The notes beneath the pieces are model-generated. The model saw only the letters and a program-made list of their open reading frames with translations, had not been told where the DNA came from and made no database searches. From positions 1-39,785 of the forward strand of contig CANCPA010000014.1 in the NCBI GenBank assembly GCA_947379895.1: DNA of 39,785 nt. Reading direction: 5' to 3'. Numbering within the stretch: the stretch's first letter is position 1; the number at the start of each line of letters is the position of its first letter. Shown one piece after another: positions 7,824-16,359 of the stretch. A program made the translations under genes and the position numbers. Origin of the DNA: Chitinophagaceae bacterium (lineage in GTDB: Bacteria > Bacteroidota > Bacteroidia > Chitinophagales > Chitinophagaceae).

Positions 7824-9251
7824 ATGCGTAATCGGATAGTTGTCGTTTTGCTGTTACTTATTCTTACAGCAATGTCGGCAATAGCACAATCTGATAGTCT
7901 AAATCAATACCCTCAGTATAAGAAATTAGCAGGTTTTGATACAGCGCACAATAAAACCCTTCTCATTACAGATATACAGTTAGAAGGAAATAAGCGCACT
8001 AAATCCTATATCATTCTGCGAGAAATGACGCTTAAAAAAGGAGATATTATCTCTTCCTCCGAGTTAAAAAAGCAAATTGAAATTAGTAGGAATCAAGTGT
8101 TTAATACTTCATTATTTATTGATGTTGCCATTCTTGTTACTAATAAAACGGGAGATAGCATTACACTAAAAATCGAAGTAAAAGAACGATGGTATCTGTT
8201 TCCAGTTCCTTACTTTACCTTGGCAGATAGAAATTTTAATCAATGGTGGACGACTGAAAACAGAGACCCTTCACGAGTAAATTATGGTATTCAATTTACT
8301 CAATACAATTTGAGTGGTAATAATGATGCCTTGAACATTTGGCTAATAAATGGCTATAGCAAACAAGTCAGTTTTCGTTACAATCTACCTTTCTTTAATA
8401 AATCATTAAAGCATGGTTTGAATTTGGGCTATTCTTATCTTACTCAGAAAGAATTGAACGACTCTACCAATTTTAGTAAGCAATTATTTATTAAAAGTAA
8501 CAACTTCTTACTATCGTTTTCTCGTGCTGATATCACTTATTCATTTCGACCCGATCAAAAATGGAGGCATTACCTAAGTGCAGGATTTACAAGACAATGG
8601 ATTGCTGATACGGTCTTGAAATCTACTTCTAATTATTTTCCAAGTAATAAAACACAAATAGAATATTTCAATATCACTTATCGATTCCGATATTTGAAAC
8701 TCGATTACAATGCCTATCCCACAAAGGGATATTCTTATGAAGGATATATTTATAAGCGATTTTATGATAAAGATTTAAATCAATGGCAATTTGGAATGAG
8801 TGGGTTATATGTTCAGCCACTTTGGAAAAAGGCTTTCATTAAACTTTCAGCAGCAGGAACAGTAAAGACTCCTGATAACAATGCTTATTTTGGTAGGAGT
8901 TTATTTGGCTATAGTAGTTTTACATTGAGAGGTTTAGAATACTATGTCATTGATGGTGATGCAGGTCTCTTAGGTCAGGCAACTCTTACTCAGGAAATAT
9001 TTAAACATACACTACATACTCATCTTAAAAGCAGGAATTATAATCAGATTCCATTTCGATATTTCTTAAAACTCTATGGCGATATTGGCTATGCGCATAG
9101 TAGTTATCCTGGTAATAGTTTATTAAATAATAAACTATTATATACAGGTGGAATTGGTTTGGATATCGTATCTATTTATGATTTTGTATTCCGATTTGAG
9201 CTTAGTTACAATCAATTAGGTACACAAGGACTATATTTACACAATAAATAG
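7824..9251 (+). CDS. Omp85/BamA-TamA type outer-membrane protein, single POTRA
   Basis: 475 residues. A signal peptide (about residues 1-21, ending AIAQ) is followed by one POTRA domain (about 45-130: ITDIQLEGNKRTKSYIILRE, FNTSLFIDVAILV, LKIEVKERWYLFPVP). The rest has the alternating aromatic beta-strand pattern of a 16-stranded outer-membrane barrel (RYNLPFFN, FRYLKLDYNAYPTKGYSYEGY, SLFGYSSFTLRGLEYY). YPTKGYSYEG and FTLRGLEYY correspond to conserved Omp85 barrel strands. With only one POTRA it is not BamA itself but a shorter relative, so its role in outer-membrane assembly or transport is inferred. It precedes NAD kinase by 57 bases. Confidence 0.85.
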   Translation: MRNRIVVVLLLLILTAMSAIAQSDSLNQYPQYKKLAGFDTAHNKTLLITDIQLEGNKRTKSYIILREMTLKKGDIISSSELKKQIEISRNQVFNTSLFIDVAILVTNKTGDSITLKIEVKERWYLFPVPYFTLADRNFNQWWTTENRDPSRVNYGIQFTQYNLSGNNDALNIWLINGYSKQVSFRYNLPFFNKSLKHGLNLGYSYLTQKELNDSTNFSKQLFIKSNNFLLSFSRADITYSFRPDQKWRHYLSAGFTRQWIADTVLKSTSNYFPSNKTQIEYFNITYRFRYLKLDYNAYPTKGYSYEGYIYKRFYDKDLNQWQFGMSGLYVQPLWKKAFIKLSAAGTVKTPDNNAYFGRSLFGYSSFTLRGLEYYVIDGDAGLLGQATLTQEIFKHTLHTHLKSRNYNQIPFRYFLKLYGDIGYAHSSYPGNSLLNNKLLYTGGIGLDIVSIYDFVFRFELSYNQLGTQGLYLHNK

Positions 9252-9308
9252 TAGTTAGTTACACTTGTAAGAGTAGTTTATTTTATTAGTTTTATCAATT
9301 TGCATAGT

Positions 9309-10187
9309 ATGAAAGTTGCGATATATAGCAGAGGTTTAGATCAAGAACAGGAGATACCTTTATTGATTTTGTTGGAAGAATTAGCAAAACACAAAATTAA
9401 TGTGCTGATGTTCCGTTGTTTATTTACGCAATATAATATTCCCACTCCTCTACTCGAAAACGTTTCTCCTTTTGATGGTTATGGCGATTTAGATAATACA
9501 GTTGATTGCTTTATTACCTTAGGTGGTGATGGAACAATTTTAGATGCAACCACAATCGTAAGGGAAAAAAAGATTCCTTTACTTGGAATAAATTTTGGAA
9601 GATTAGGATTCTTGGCAAATATTAGTCGCGATGAAGTTGTAATTGCCGTAGATGCAATCATCAATCATACTTTTATCTCTGATAAACGAAGCCTCATACA
9701 TTTAGATGCTAGTATTCCTCTTTTTGGTGACAGTCCATTTGCATTAAACGAATTTGCCATTCACAAACGTGATACGGCTCCGATGATTAAAATTCATACA
9801 TACCTAAATGGAGAGTTTTTAAATACATTTTGGGCCGATGGATTAATTGTTGCTACTCCAACAGGTTCTACAGGATATAGTATGAGTTGTACAGGCCCTA
9901 TTGTTTTTCCCGATTCAAAAAACTTTGTCATAACACCTGTTGCTCCACATAATTTGAATGTTAGGAGTATTGTAGTTGCAGACACTAGCATTATTTCTTT
10001 TGAAATAGAAAGTAGAGTCGATCAATTTATTTGTGCACTTGATGCACGTAGGGAAATAGTAGACAAAGACATTCAAATAGCAGTAAAAAAAGAAGTATTT
10101 GATGCTAACTTAATCAAATTAAGCGAAAACACATTCCTCTCTACCTTAAGAGAAAAGTTGATTTGGGGAATGGATAAGAGAAACTAG
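9309..10187 (+). CDS. nadK: NAD kinase
   Basis: It phosphorylates NAD to NADP using ATP in the cytoplasm. The ATG at 9309 gives 292 residues beginning MKVAIYSRG. A TTG at 9300 would add three residues and is unlikely. The family signatures are all present: LGGDGTILDA (GGDG motif, about residues 71-80), GINFGRLGFL, ALNEFAIHK (NE motif), and the glycine-rich TPTGSTGYSMSCTGP. The length is normal. In Bacteroidota nadK commonly follows the hydrolase and CBS genes, as it does here with the Omp85-like gene in between. It is convergent with the L,D-transpeptidase gene, with only 39 bases between their stops. Confidence 0.95.
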   Translation: MKVAIYSRGLDQEQEIPLLILLEELAKHKINVLMFRCLFTQYNIPTPLLENVSPFDGYGDLDNTVDCFITLGGDGTILDATTIVREKKIPLLGINFGRLGFLANISRDEVVIAVDAIINHTFISDKRSLIHLDASIPLFGDSPFALNEFAIHKRDTAPMIKIHTYLNGEFLNTFWADGLIVATPTGSTGYSMSCTGPIVFPDSKNFVITPVAPHNLNVRSIVVADTSIISFEIESRVDQFICALDARREIVDKDIQIAVKKEVFDANLIKLSENTFLSTLREKLIWGMDKRN

Positions 10188-10226
10188 TAGATAGTTATTT
10201 GTTATTAGCGATTAGTTTAGATTAAT

Positions 10227-10748
10227 TTACTTTTTGATAATTACAGTCGTTCCAATAGGAATTGTTTTGTATAATTCATCTATATATTCATTCTTAGTAC
10301 AGATACACCCCTGTGTCCAATTTTGAAAATGATCAACAACAAAGTCTTGCTTTGGCCATGTTCCATGAATACCAATTGAACCTCCTATTCTTGCAGTCTT
10401 AGGAATAATTCCTTTTGCTTTTCTGTCATTAAATTTTTCATAATCTTCTTTTGTCGGATAATCCAATGCAATAAACTTATCCCATTTAGGGTGCAGTTTC
10501 TTCAATATCACATGAAACGTTCCTTCAGGGGTTCTCCTATCCCCTTCAGAAAGCTTATCTCCCAAATCATCATTGCCAAAAACACAGGGATAAGTTGTCA
10601 ACCAATTATCATCCGCATCATAAAGCTGAATCTCATATTTTGTCTTATCAATAATGATATAAACGCCATCTTTCCCTATCGGTCTCTTAAAAGAAGTAAA
10701 AAGACAAGCACAAATCATAAGGATAAATATTGACCATGAATAACGCAT
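10227..10748 (-). CDS. L,D-transpeptidase (YkuD family), variant active-site motif
   Basis: A 173-residue exported enzyme expected to crosslink or anchor peptidoglycan through a catalytic Cys. An N-terminal hydrophobic segment (residues 4-20, SWSIFILMICACLFTSF) is a signal peptide or anchor. The YkuD core covers about 28-173: VYIIIDKTKYEIQLYDADDN, TPEGTFHV, GGSIGIHGTW with His128, and WTQGCICTKN with Cys148. The usual signature is [S/T]HGChN. Here His is Gln146 and the final polar residue is Cys150, while the catalytic Cys and the His at the right distance remain. The gene is alone on the minus strand; a possible -7 element (TAAATTTG, complement of 10791-10798) lies upstream. Confidence 0.88.
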   Translation of the reverse strand: MRYSWSIFILMICACLFTSFKRPIGKDGVYIIIDKTKYEIQLYDADDNWLTTYPCVFGNDDLGDKLSEGDRRTPEGTFHVILKKLHPKWDKFIALDYPTKEDYEKFNDRKAKGIIPKTARIGGSIGIHGTWPKQDFVVDHFQNWTQGCICTKNEYIDELYKTIPIGTTVIIKK

Positions 10749-10927
10749 AAAAATCAGTATGAATGAGTACAGAAAAGAAAAATATCAAGACAAATTTAAT
10801 GAGTGGAATGGTTACTTGAGTTTGATATTGGCAACTTTTCGTTAAAAATTTAATCTTGCCTATTTTTTTCTAGACTTAGAGTGAATTTTATCAGATTGAA
10901 ACGAGCGGATACTTATCTTAGCCGCAC

Positions 10928-11647
10928 ATGAGCAAACCTGTTTTACACACTGTATTATCGCCCAAATTATTGAAACTTTATGATTGTAACAATGCTGTTG
11001 TTGTTATTATTGATGTATTTAGGGCTACATCTACAATTGCGACCGCACTTTTTAATGGTGCAAAACATATCATACCCGTCGATTCTGTAGAGAAATGTAT
11101 TGCAATTGGTACTCAAACAAAAGGCATCACTGCAGGTGAGCGTGATGGGAAGGTGATTGAAGGGTTGCAATATGGCAACTCTCCTGCCGAATATCCCGAA
11201 AGCTTCATTAAAGGAAAGATATTAGTCTTGACAACAACTAACGGTACCAAACTTCTGCACATGGCATTAAATGCGGGTGCAGAAAAAGTAATTACGGGTT
11301 CCTTTCCAAATTTATCTGCTGTTTGTGATTTTTTGATAGCCGAAAACAAGAATGTTATCTTAGGATGTTCTGCTTGGAAGGATAAGTTTAATTTAGAAGA
11401 TACACTCTTTGCAGGGGCAGTTGTGAATAAAGTGAAAGAACATTTTACGATTCATTGTGATAGTAGCTTGATGGCAGAAGAAATGTACAATTTACATCAG
11501 CACGACCTATTTTCATTTATCCGAGGACTTACACATTGGCATCGATTAGAGAAGTTTGGATTGGAAAAAGACCTCGAATATTGTGTAACTACCGATGTAG
11601 CTAATATTTTGCCTCTGTATAAAAATGGGGCACTTGTAGTTGGGTAA
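10928..11647 (+). CDS. comB: 2-phosphosulfolactate phosphatase family (ComB)
   Basis: 239 residues with the ComB fold. It has VVVIIDVFRATSTIATAL near residues 24-41 (Asp and Arg of the active site), IVAGERDGK-like TAGERDGKVIEG, VLTTTNGTKLL, and GCSAWKDKFNLEDTLFAGAVV. In methanogens the enzyme removes phosphate from 2-phosphosulfolactate on the way to coenzyme M. Bacterial homologues in this phylum are common and may serve sulfolactate or sulfonolipid-type metabolism, but that is inference. It starts at the ATG at 10928, close behind a weak -7-like TATCTTAG (10914-10921). It stands alone, divergent from the L,D-transpeptidase gene and convergent with ispF. Confidence 0.88.
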   Translation: MSKPVLHTVLSPKLLKLYDCNNAVVVIIDVFRATSTIATALFNGAKHIIPVDSVEKCIAIGTQTKGITAGERDGKVIEGLQYGNSPAEYPESFIKGKILVLTTTNGTKLLHMALNAGAEKVITGSFPNLSAVCDFLIAENKNVILGCSAWKDKFNLEDTLFAGAVVNKVKEHFTIHCDSSLMAEEMYNLHQHDLFSFIRGLTHWHRLEKFGLEKDLEYCVTTDVANILPLYKNGALVVG

Positions 11648-11825
11648 AGAGTATTAAGTTATAAGTATCAGTTAATAGGTATTCAGTTATAGGCTATAAG
11701 TCTTATTGGATTATCAGTTTAGTATAATGTTGTGTGTACATTTTAAGTATACTGTTCCTTGATAACAAGTTGAAATGGGTAACCAAATACAAAATACTTT
11801 TTACTTAAACTCGTATCACTTACTA

Positions 11826-12305
11826 CTAAACTCCTTTCTTCCTTACCAAAACAGTCGCATAGGCCACTAATCCTTCTTCTCTCCCCACAAATCCCATTGT
11901 TTCGGTTGTAGTTGCCTTTATCGAAACATCTCTTAATTCAATGTGTAATATTTCTGCAATTGCTTGTTGCATTGCAGGTACAAAAGGTTTTATTTTGGGT
12001 GCTTGCAAACATAGGGTTGTATCAAGATTAACCACTTCATATCCTTCCTTTGATATTAATTCATAGGTTCTCTTGAGCAATATCTTACTATCAATCCCTT
12101 TAAATTCATTTGAAGTATCAGGGAAATGGAATCCTATATCTCCTAAACCTAACGAACCTAGTAGTGCATCACATATTGCATGTAGCAATACATCAGCATC
12201 ACTGTGACCTAATGCACCCTTAGTATGAGGAATTTTTACCCCTCCAATCCAAAGGTCTCTTCCAACCACTAATTGATGAAAATCAACACCCGAACCTATT
12301 CGCAT
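11826..12305 (-). CDS. ispF: 2-C-methyl-D-erythritol 2,4-cyclodiphosphate synthase
   Basis: It forms the cyclic diphosphate intermediate of the non-mevalonate isoprenoid pathway. Its 159 residues match the family. The metal ligands Asp8, His10 and His42 sit at their classical positions (GVDFH and ALGHSDADVLLHA). The substrate and metal region continues with GDIGFHFPDTSNEFKGIDS and the C-terminal TTTETMGFVGREEG. It lies downstream of porV on the same strand but behind a 20-bp hairpin (12336-12400), so separate control is possible. Confidence 0.96.
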   Translation of the reverse strand: MRIGSGVDFHQLVVGRDLWIGGVKIPHTKGALGHSDADVLLHAICDALLGSLGLGDIGFHFPDTSNEFKGIDSKILLKRTYELISKEGYEVVNLDTTLCLQAPKIKPFVPAMQQAIAEILHIELRDVSIKATTTETMGFVGREEGLVAYATVLVRKKGV

Positions 12306-12335
12306 AATTTTATTTTAAGTAGGGTAAATGGTACA

Positions 12336-12400
12336 AGGTGTAGGGTATAAGGTTTTCGAAATATTAAAAAAAAATTAGCTAAACCTTATACCCTACACCT
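12336..12400. repeat. Perfect 20-bp inverted repeat (hairpin) between porV and ispF
   Basis: The left arm 12336-12355 (AGGTGTAGGGTATAAGGTTT) is the exact complement of the right arm 12381-12400, around a 25-base A-rich loop. In RNA it would be a very stable stem. There is no uridine run directly after it in either direction, so it is not a standard intrinsic terminator. Words from the arms recur outside the stem at 12401-12428. Confidence 0.8.
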
Positions 12401-12428
12401 AACACCTTATAGCTTATACCTTACAACC

Positions 12429-13601
12429 TTAATTCCCATCCACAGGGGCAGGGGCAGTAGTAGATGAACCATCATTTAAATCGAATGAAACTCCGAAGCG
12501 AAGCGTATTCGATAATGGATTACGAGTAACACCATTTCCTGAAGGAACAAGATAAGATAGATTAATACCTATGATATTATATTTCAAACCAGCACCAAAC
12601 GAAAAGTATTTACGTCCACCCTGACTATTATCCTCATAAAAATAACCTCCACGTAATGAAAACTGATCGGCATAAGTATATTCAATACCGGCAGAAGCCT
12701 GCAATAATTGAAGTTGCGAGCCACCACTAAATGAACTAGCCCAACTATTTACCACACTTTTAGAACGGTAATCTGCTAAAGCTAAAGAATCTGAAGAAGT
12801 TACTCCTGTAGAAACGGGCGGTGCAGGCACCAACAATTTATTGATGTCTAAGGCAAAAGTGATACGGTTACTCTCATCAGGCACCTTAGTGTACGCAATA
12901 CCCAAACCTAAATTAGCAGGAATATAATCCTTGTTCAAGGCATCATTGGTATAACCAATTTTACCCCCTAAATTTGAAAGTGTCAGTCCCCAACTTAGAC
13001 CTTCTCCGTTTTCGCTTCCCGCATTTTTAAATAACGAGATATCACCGGCAACTGTAGTTCCTGATTTGTAAACAGTACCATCAGTTGCAGTTCCTGTAGC
13101 TAAGCTACTATTGATATAACGTAATGATACGCCCAAACCTAATCTATCGCCAAGTTTACGAGCATAGCCAAAGTCGATTCCGTATTCCTTAGGATTGAAG
13201 GAGTTAAGGTTATTACCACTATTATCAGTAAATTGAATGTTTCCTAAACTAAAATACCTTACAGAAGCAGTAATAACATTTGTTTCATCAATCTTATGAT
13301 AACCTGAAGCACACAAGAGATATACATCATTCAATCCTAAATCATGTAACCAAGGAGTATAGTTGAACCCTACAGCATTATCATTTTTTGCAAAAGGAGT
13401 CTTTGCCAAATTCCAAAAATTTGAATTGACATCTGGATTTGTGGCAATACCTACATCGCCCATACCACCTGCACGAGCATCTGGAGAAATTCTTAAAAAT
13501 GGAACGGCAGTAGTAACCACATTAATTTGTGCTTCGGAAATTATACCAGCTCCTAAGGCTAGTAATACAATCAATAAACGCTTAACTGATGAATTTGTCA
13601 T
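12429..13601 (-). CDS. porV: type IX secretion outer-membrane channel component PorV
   Basis: 390 residues. The signal peptide ends about IISEAQ (residues 1-25). The mature protein opens with the PorV signature VPFLRISPDARAGGMGDVGIA and continues with NFWNLAKTPFAKND, DFGYARKLGDRLGLGVSLRYI, and a FadL-like barrel of alternating strands. PorV (LptO) binds cargo C-terminal domains at the T9SS translocon and passes them to the PorU sortase. A short Gly/Pro/Ala tail after the last barrel strand is slightly unusual. porV is often beside porU in Bacteroidota, but porU is not here. The presence of porV means that the cargo protein at 20.6 kb has its export route in this genome. Confidence 0.92.
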   Translation of the reverse strand: MTNSSVKRLLIVLLALGAGIISEAQINVVTTAVPFLRISPDARAGGMGDVGIATNPDVNSNFWNLAKTPFAKNDNAVGFNYTPWLHDLGLNDVYLLCASGYHKIDETNVITASVRYFSLGNIQFTDNSGNNLNSFNPKEYGIDFGYARKLGDRLGLGVSLRYINSSLATGTATDGTVYKSGTTVAGDISLFKNAGSENGEGLSWGLTLSNLGGKIGYTNDALNKDYIPANLGLGIAYTKVPDESNRITFALDINKLLVPAPPVSTGVTSSDSLALADYRSKSVVNSWASSFSGGSQLQLLQASAGIEYTYADQFSLRGGYFYEDNSQGGRKYFSFGAGLKYNIIGINLSYLVPSGNGVTRNPLSNTLRFGVSFDLNDGSSTTAPAPVDGN

Positions 13602-13981
13602 CTGAATAATTAAATTTAGTTTGCAAATAAAAGAGAAAACTACAAATCGAAAAAGAATAAACTGTTTGATGTAGTTAAGCGTAGAAATAAACCATTAATA
13701 AATTTTAGTTATCAGTTATTTTCAAGTAATAAGTACACCTGCAAATAAGTTTGCAATAATACAATAAACAATGACAATAAAAAGATTTTTTTCGTTGCTG
13801 CAAAATGATTGACAACTTCATAACAAATGCAACAAATTTTAATACTTTCCTTTTTATGTTGTGCACTGAGGATACTTGAAATTGCCTGACCGCTGCTTAT
13901 ATCTAATTTTAGAGATATTAAACCGCTATAATTTTAGCGATCTAATTTGTTTATGACATTTCAATACAAAGAATTGCATGA
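13602..13981. other. Non-coding gap between porV and hydrolase genes
   Basis: This 380-base AT-rich stretch holds the porV upstream region. A small stem CGCTA...TAGCG lies near 13924-13939. No open frame of convincing composition and no full promoter pair was found; the nearest -7-like match for porV is the complement of 13624-13631 (TTTATTTG), without a correctly spaced TTTG. Confidence 0.4.
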
Positions 13982-14779
13982 CTACGATATCAATTGTACA
14001 ATATCCTTTATCCAATGATCTTTCAGCAAGTGATGACCCGATTGTAATTCTGTGAGGGTAATTAAATTATTCCCTTCCTTGAACCGCTCCGCCTGATTAG
14101 TAGTAATTACCCTGTCAAACTTTCCGGTCATAATATTTATGGGAATCCTATGCTGTGTAATTAATTTAGTTAGTAAAGTTAAATTGGTAGTGAATTGCCT
14201 CATTGATGTCCAACGATAGTACAATAAATCCCTTTCTAATTTCGAATCTATATGATGATGTACAAACTTAGAAATACTCCTGTTAAATAAGTGGAGAGCA
14301 ACCCCAATTTTCACTAATGCAAATAACCACTGAGGATACTGCATCGTTAAGCGAAAAAGTTTATTCCCCCAAACAGTTTGAGTAGAAAGATACTGCCAAA
14401 AATGAAACTTCAAACCATCGGGAGCAATCAGTATAACTTTATTGACCTTATCAGCATTTATCTGCAACCAACTTAATACTATCCTACCTCCCATACTGTA
14501 ACCTAGAATAGTAAATTTATTATTGGGAAAGGGGTTCAGAAGATGAATGATATTGCTTAAATCAAAATGAGTAAAAACTAAATTTTCATTCCATTTTGTT
14601 TGACCATGAAAGGGCATGTCAATGCAAACAAGCGTATGAGATTTGCCAATAGCATCTTCTAAAAAACCAAAACTACTGCCATCTAAACCATAACCATGAA
14701 AGCAAAAAACAATTTCATCGCCACTCCCATAGGTGTAGTAAACAATTTGGGAAGATTTATATGAAAGTATTTGTTGCAT
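13982..14779 (-). CDS. alpha/beta hydrolase
   Basis: 265 residues, no signal peptide. The fold is clear: FCFHGYGLDG (oxyanion strand), nucleophile elbow GYSMGG with Ser95, acid Asp222 in MTGKFDRVI, and His249 in QSGHHLL. The substrate is unknown. The cap region (about 120-200) is rich in aromatic and basic residues, suggesting a hydrophobic ligand or membrane contact, which is inference. It lies 36 bases downstream of the HIT gene on the same strand, so the two are probably one transcription unit. It is not similar enough to the hydrolase at 6292 to call the two recent duplicates. Confidence 0.85.
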   Translation of the reverse strand: MQQILSYKSSQIVYYTYGSGDEIVFCFHGYGLDGSSFGFLEDAIGKSHTLVCIDMPFHGQTKWNENLVFTHFDLSNIIHLLNPFPNNKFTILGYSMGGRIVLSWLQINADKVNKVILIAPDGLKFHFWQYLSTQTVWGNKLFRLTMQYPQWLFALVKIGVALHLFNRSISKFVHHHIDSKLERDLLYYRWTSMRQFTTNLTLLTKLITQHRIPINIMTGKFDRVITTNQAERFKEGNNLITLTELQSGHHLLKDHWIKDIVQLIS

Positions 14780-14815
14780 TATAATTAATAGGTAGATGGA
14801 AACTAATTAAAGTCA

Positions 14816-15205
14816 CTATAAGTATTGAAGAATCTTATCCTTTATGTCACATAATTGGTCATTGCTTAATTTTAATTTTTCATTTTGCAAGTTCATATCA
14901 CTTGTCTTATTCATCGGTATCAAATGAACATGTGCATGAGGCACATCGAGACCTACAGTTAATATGCTAACTCTATTGCAAGGAAACGCTTGTTCGATAG
15001 CCTTTGCAATTGGCTTTGCAAATACAAGAAGATCAGAAAGATACGCATCGGGAACATCGAATAGTTTGTCAATTTCAACTTTTGGAACAACTAGTGTGTG
15101 TCCTTCTGTAAGCGGAAAAATATCTAGGAATGCAATAAAATGATCACTTTCTGCAATCCTGTGGCAAGGGATTTCGCCTGCTATAATCTTTGAAAAAATT
15201 GTCAT
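14816..15205 (-). CDS. HIT family nucleotide-binding hydrolase
   Basis: 129 residues of the HIT superfamily (HinT-like branch), which hydrolyse AMP- or GMP-linked phosphoramidates and related nucleotides. The histidine triad is at His90, His92 and His94 in VPHAHVHLIPMNK. The N-terminus IFSKIIAGEIPCHRIAESD is the standard HIT opening, and EGHTLVVPK precedes the central helix. In Bacteroidota the HIT gene usually follows greA, as here, but an intrinsic terminator (15236-15267) separates the two, so it may need its own promoter or read-through. Confidence 0.93.
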   Translation of the reverse strand: MTIFSKIIAGEIPCHRIAESDHFIAFLDIFPLTEGHTLVVPKVEIDKLFDVPDAYLSDLLVFAKPIAKAIEQAFPCNRVSILTVGLDVPHAHVHLIPMNKTSDMNLQNEKLKLSNDQLCDIKDKILQYL

Positions 15206-15235
15206 GAACTAAATTTTAATAAATAAATAATTGAT

Positions 15236-15267
15236 AATAAAAAGAGCCCCTACAAAAGTAGAGGCTC
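15236..15267 (-). terminator. Intrinsic terminator after greA
   Basis: On the minus strand GAGCCTCTAC, loop TTTT, GTAGGGGCTC forms a 10-bp stem (one imperfect pair), followed by TTTTT (complement of 15239-15243). It lies 28 bases beyond the greA stop. Confidence 0.8.
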
Positions 15268-15294
15268 AACCATTACAAAGTATTTTAGAAGCTA

Positions 15295-15762
15295 CTAAAT
15301 AGCAATATTCATGATTTCAAATTTCATTTTCCCTGTAGGCGTGGTGATTTCGGCAATCTCTCCTACTGCCTTTCCTAATAAGCCACTTCCAATTGGAGAT
15401 GAGGCTGATATTTTTCCTGCCTTTAAATCAGCTTCCTTTTGTCCAACAATCTGATAGGTCATTACTTTTTTAGTAGCCAAATTGGAGATAGTCACCTTTG
15501 TCAAAACCGAAACTTTACTTATATCTATCTTCGAAGGATCTACAATTTTTGCAGTGGCAATGATACCTTCTAATTGTTTTATTCTAGCTTCAAGCATTCC
15601 TTGTGCTTCTTTGGCAGAATCATATTCAGCATTTTCCTTTAAATCGCCTTTTTCTCTAGCTTCACCTATTGCCCTTGATGCAGCAGGTCGGTCGATACCT
15701 TTCATACGCTGAAGTTCTTCGCGCATTTTATCAAACGTTTCCTGTGTTACATATTCACTCAT
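15295..15762 (-). CDS. greA: transcription elongation factor GreA
   Basis: 155 residues from the ATG at 15762 (MSEYVTQETFDKMREEL); an upstream in-frame start at 15789 would add nine residues lying inside the leader and is rejected. GreA enters the RNA polymerase secondary channel and triggers cleavage of backtracked RNA. The coiled-coil tip reads ARE-KGDLKENAEYDSAKE, with acidic residues Asp40 and Glu43 at the positions of the catalytic E. coli Asp41 and Glu44. The C-terminal FKBP-like domain ends SPIGSGLLGKAVGE, then PTGKMKFEIMNI. The gene has a strong promoter and a terminator-like hairpin in its leader. Confidence 0.95.
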   Translation of the reverse strand: MSEYVTQETFDKMREELQRMKGIDRPAASRAIGEAREKGDLKENAEYDSAKEAQGMLEARIKQLEGIIATAKIVDPSKIDISKVSVLTKVTISNLATKKVMTYQIVGQKEADLKAGKISASSPIGSGLLGKAVGEIAEITTPTGKMKFEIMNIAI

Positions 15763-15787
15763 ATAATTAATATTTAGAGGGGTTATC

Positions 15788-15827
15788 AAAAAAAATACAA
15801 CGCCACAGTAAACTGCGGCGTTGTATT
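15788..15827 (-). terminator. Terminator-like hairpin in the greA leader (possible attenuator)
   Basis: On the minus strand a 15-bp stem with one mismatch (arms 15813-15827 and 15794-15808, loop TTTA) is followed at once by TTTTTTTT (complement of 15788-15795). It begins about at the predicted transcription start and ends 25 bases before the greA ATG. Confidence 0.75.
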
Positions 15828-15831
15828 ATCA

Positions 15832-15863
15832 CAAATATAGAGAACATCTATTAGAGAAACAAA
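15832..15863 (-). promoter_or_regulatory. Bacteroidota-type promoter of greA
   Basis: On the minus strand TTTG (complement of 15860-15863), 20 bases, then TATATTTG (complement of 15832-15839). Both elements match the TTTG / TAnnTTTG consensus exactly. The predicted start is near 15825, i.e. at the foot of the leader hairpin. Confidence 0.75.
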
Positions 15864-16359
15864 TAAATAAAATGTTAATTAAGTGATTGGTTACTACTCA
15901 AACTAGAAATTAATATTTATTAAAATTAATTTTGTGTTTTATGGAACCAATGAGATTAGTGAACTTATTTGAAAAACAAATCTAATTGTGCTATATTTTA
16001 ATTTAAGAATTAAAACTCTTTCATTTCAACTAGTTTGTTCAAGATAGATTATCCACATGAGACAATCTTTGGAAAAACATAAAAAAATATTATTTATTAA
16101 TAAAAACTTTAACTTCAACAATTGATTTTACTTGAAAGCCATTAAAAAAGTTTAAAAAAATATAAAAACTATTGTTTTTTTACAAGTACAAATTTGATTG
16201 TTATTTTTTTAAATGACGCTTTTTCTGCTTTTAAAGTCAAAAGCAATGTTGAAAGTAGGCAGTGATTTATTAACAGAAAACGAAATATCCCTTGGAATTC
16301 ATTTTACTAAGGATAGTTTCTATTATTCATAATAAAAGAGAAAATTAAAATGCTTCGAT
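15864..16359. other. AT-rich non-coding gap upstream of the signalling cluster
   Basis: About 500 bases between the greA promoter and the LytTR regulator, very AT-rich with long A and T runs (for example 16079-16215). No open frame, repeat or clear promoter pair was found. TAGTTTC near 16314 is only a partial -7 match. Confidence 0.4.

Noticed and set aside
10888-10921. Promoter for comB based on TATCTTAG
   Set aside because: The -7 element has a mismatch and no TTTG lies at the proper distance; kept only as a remark.
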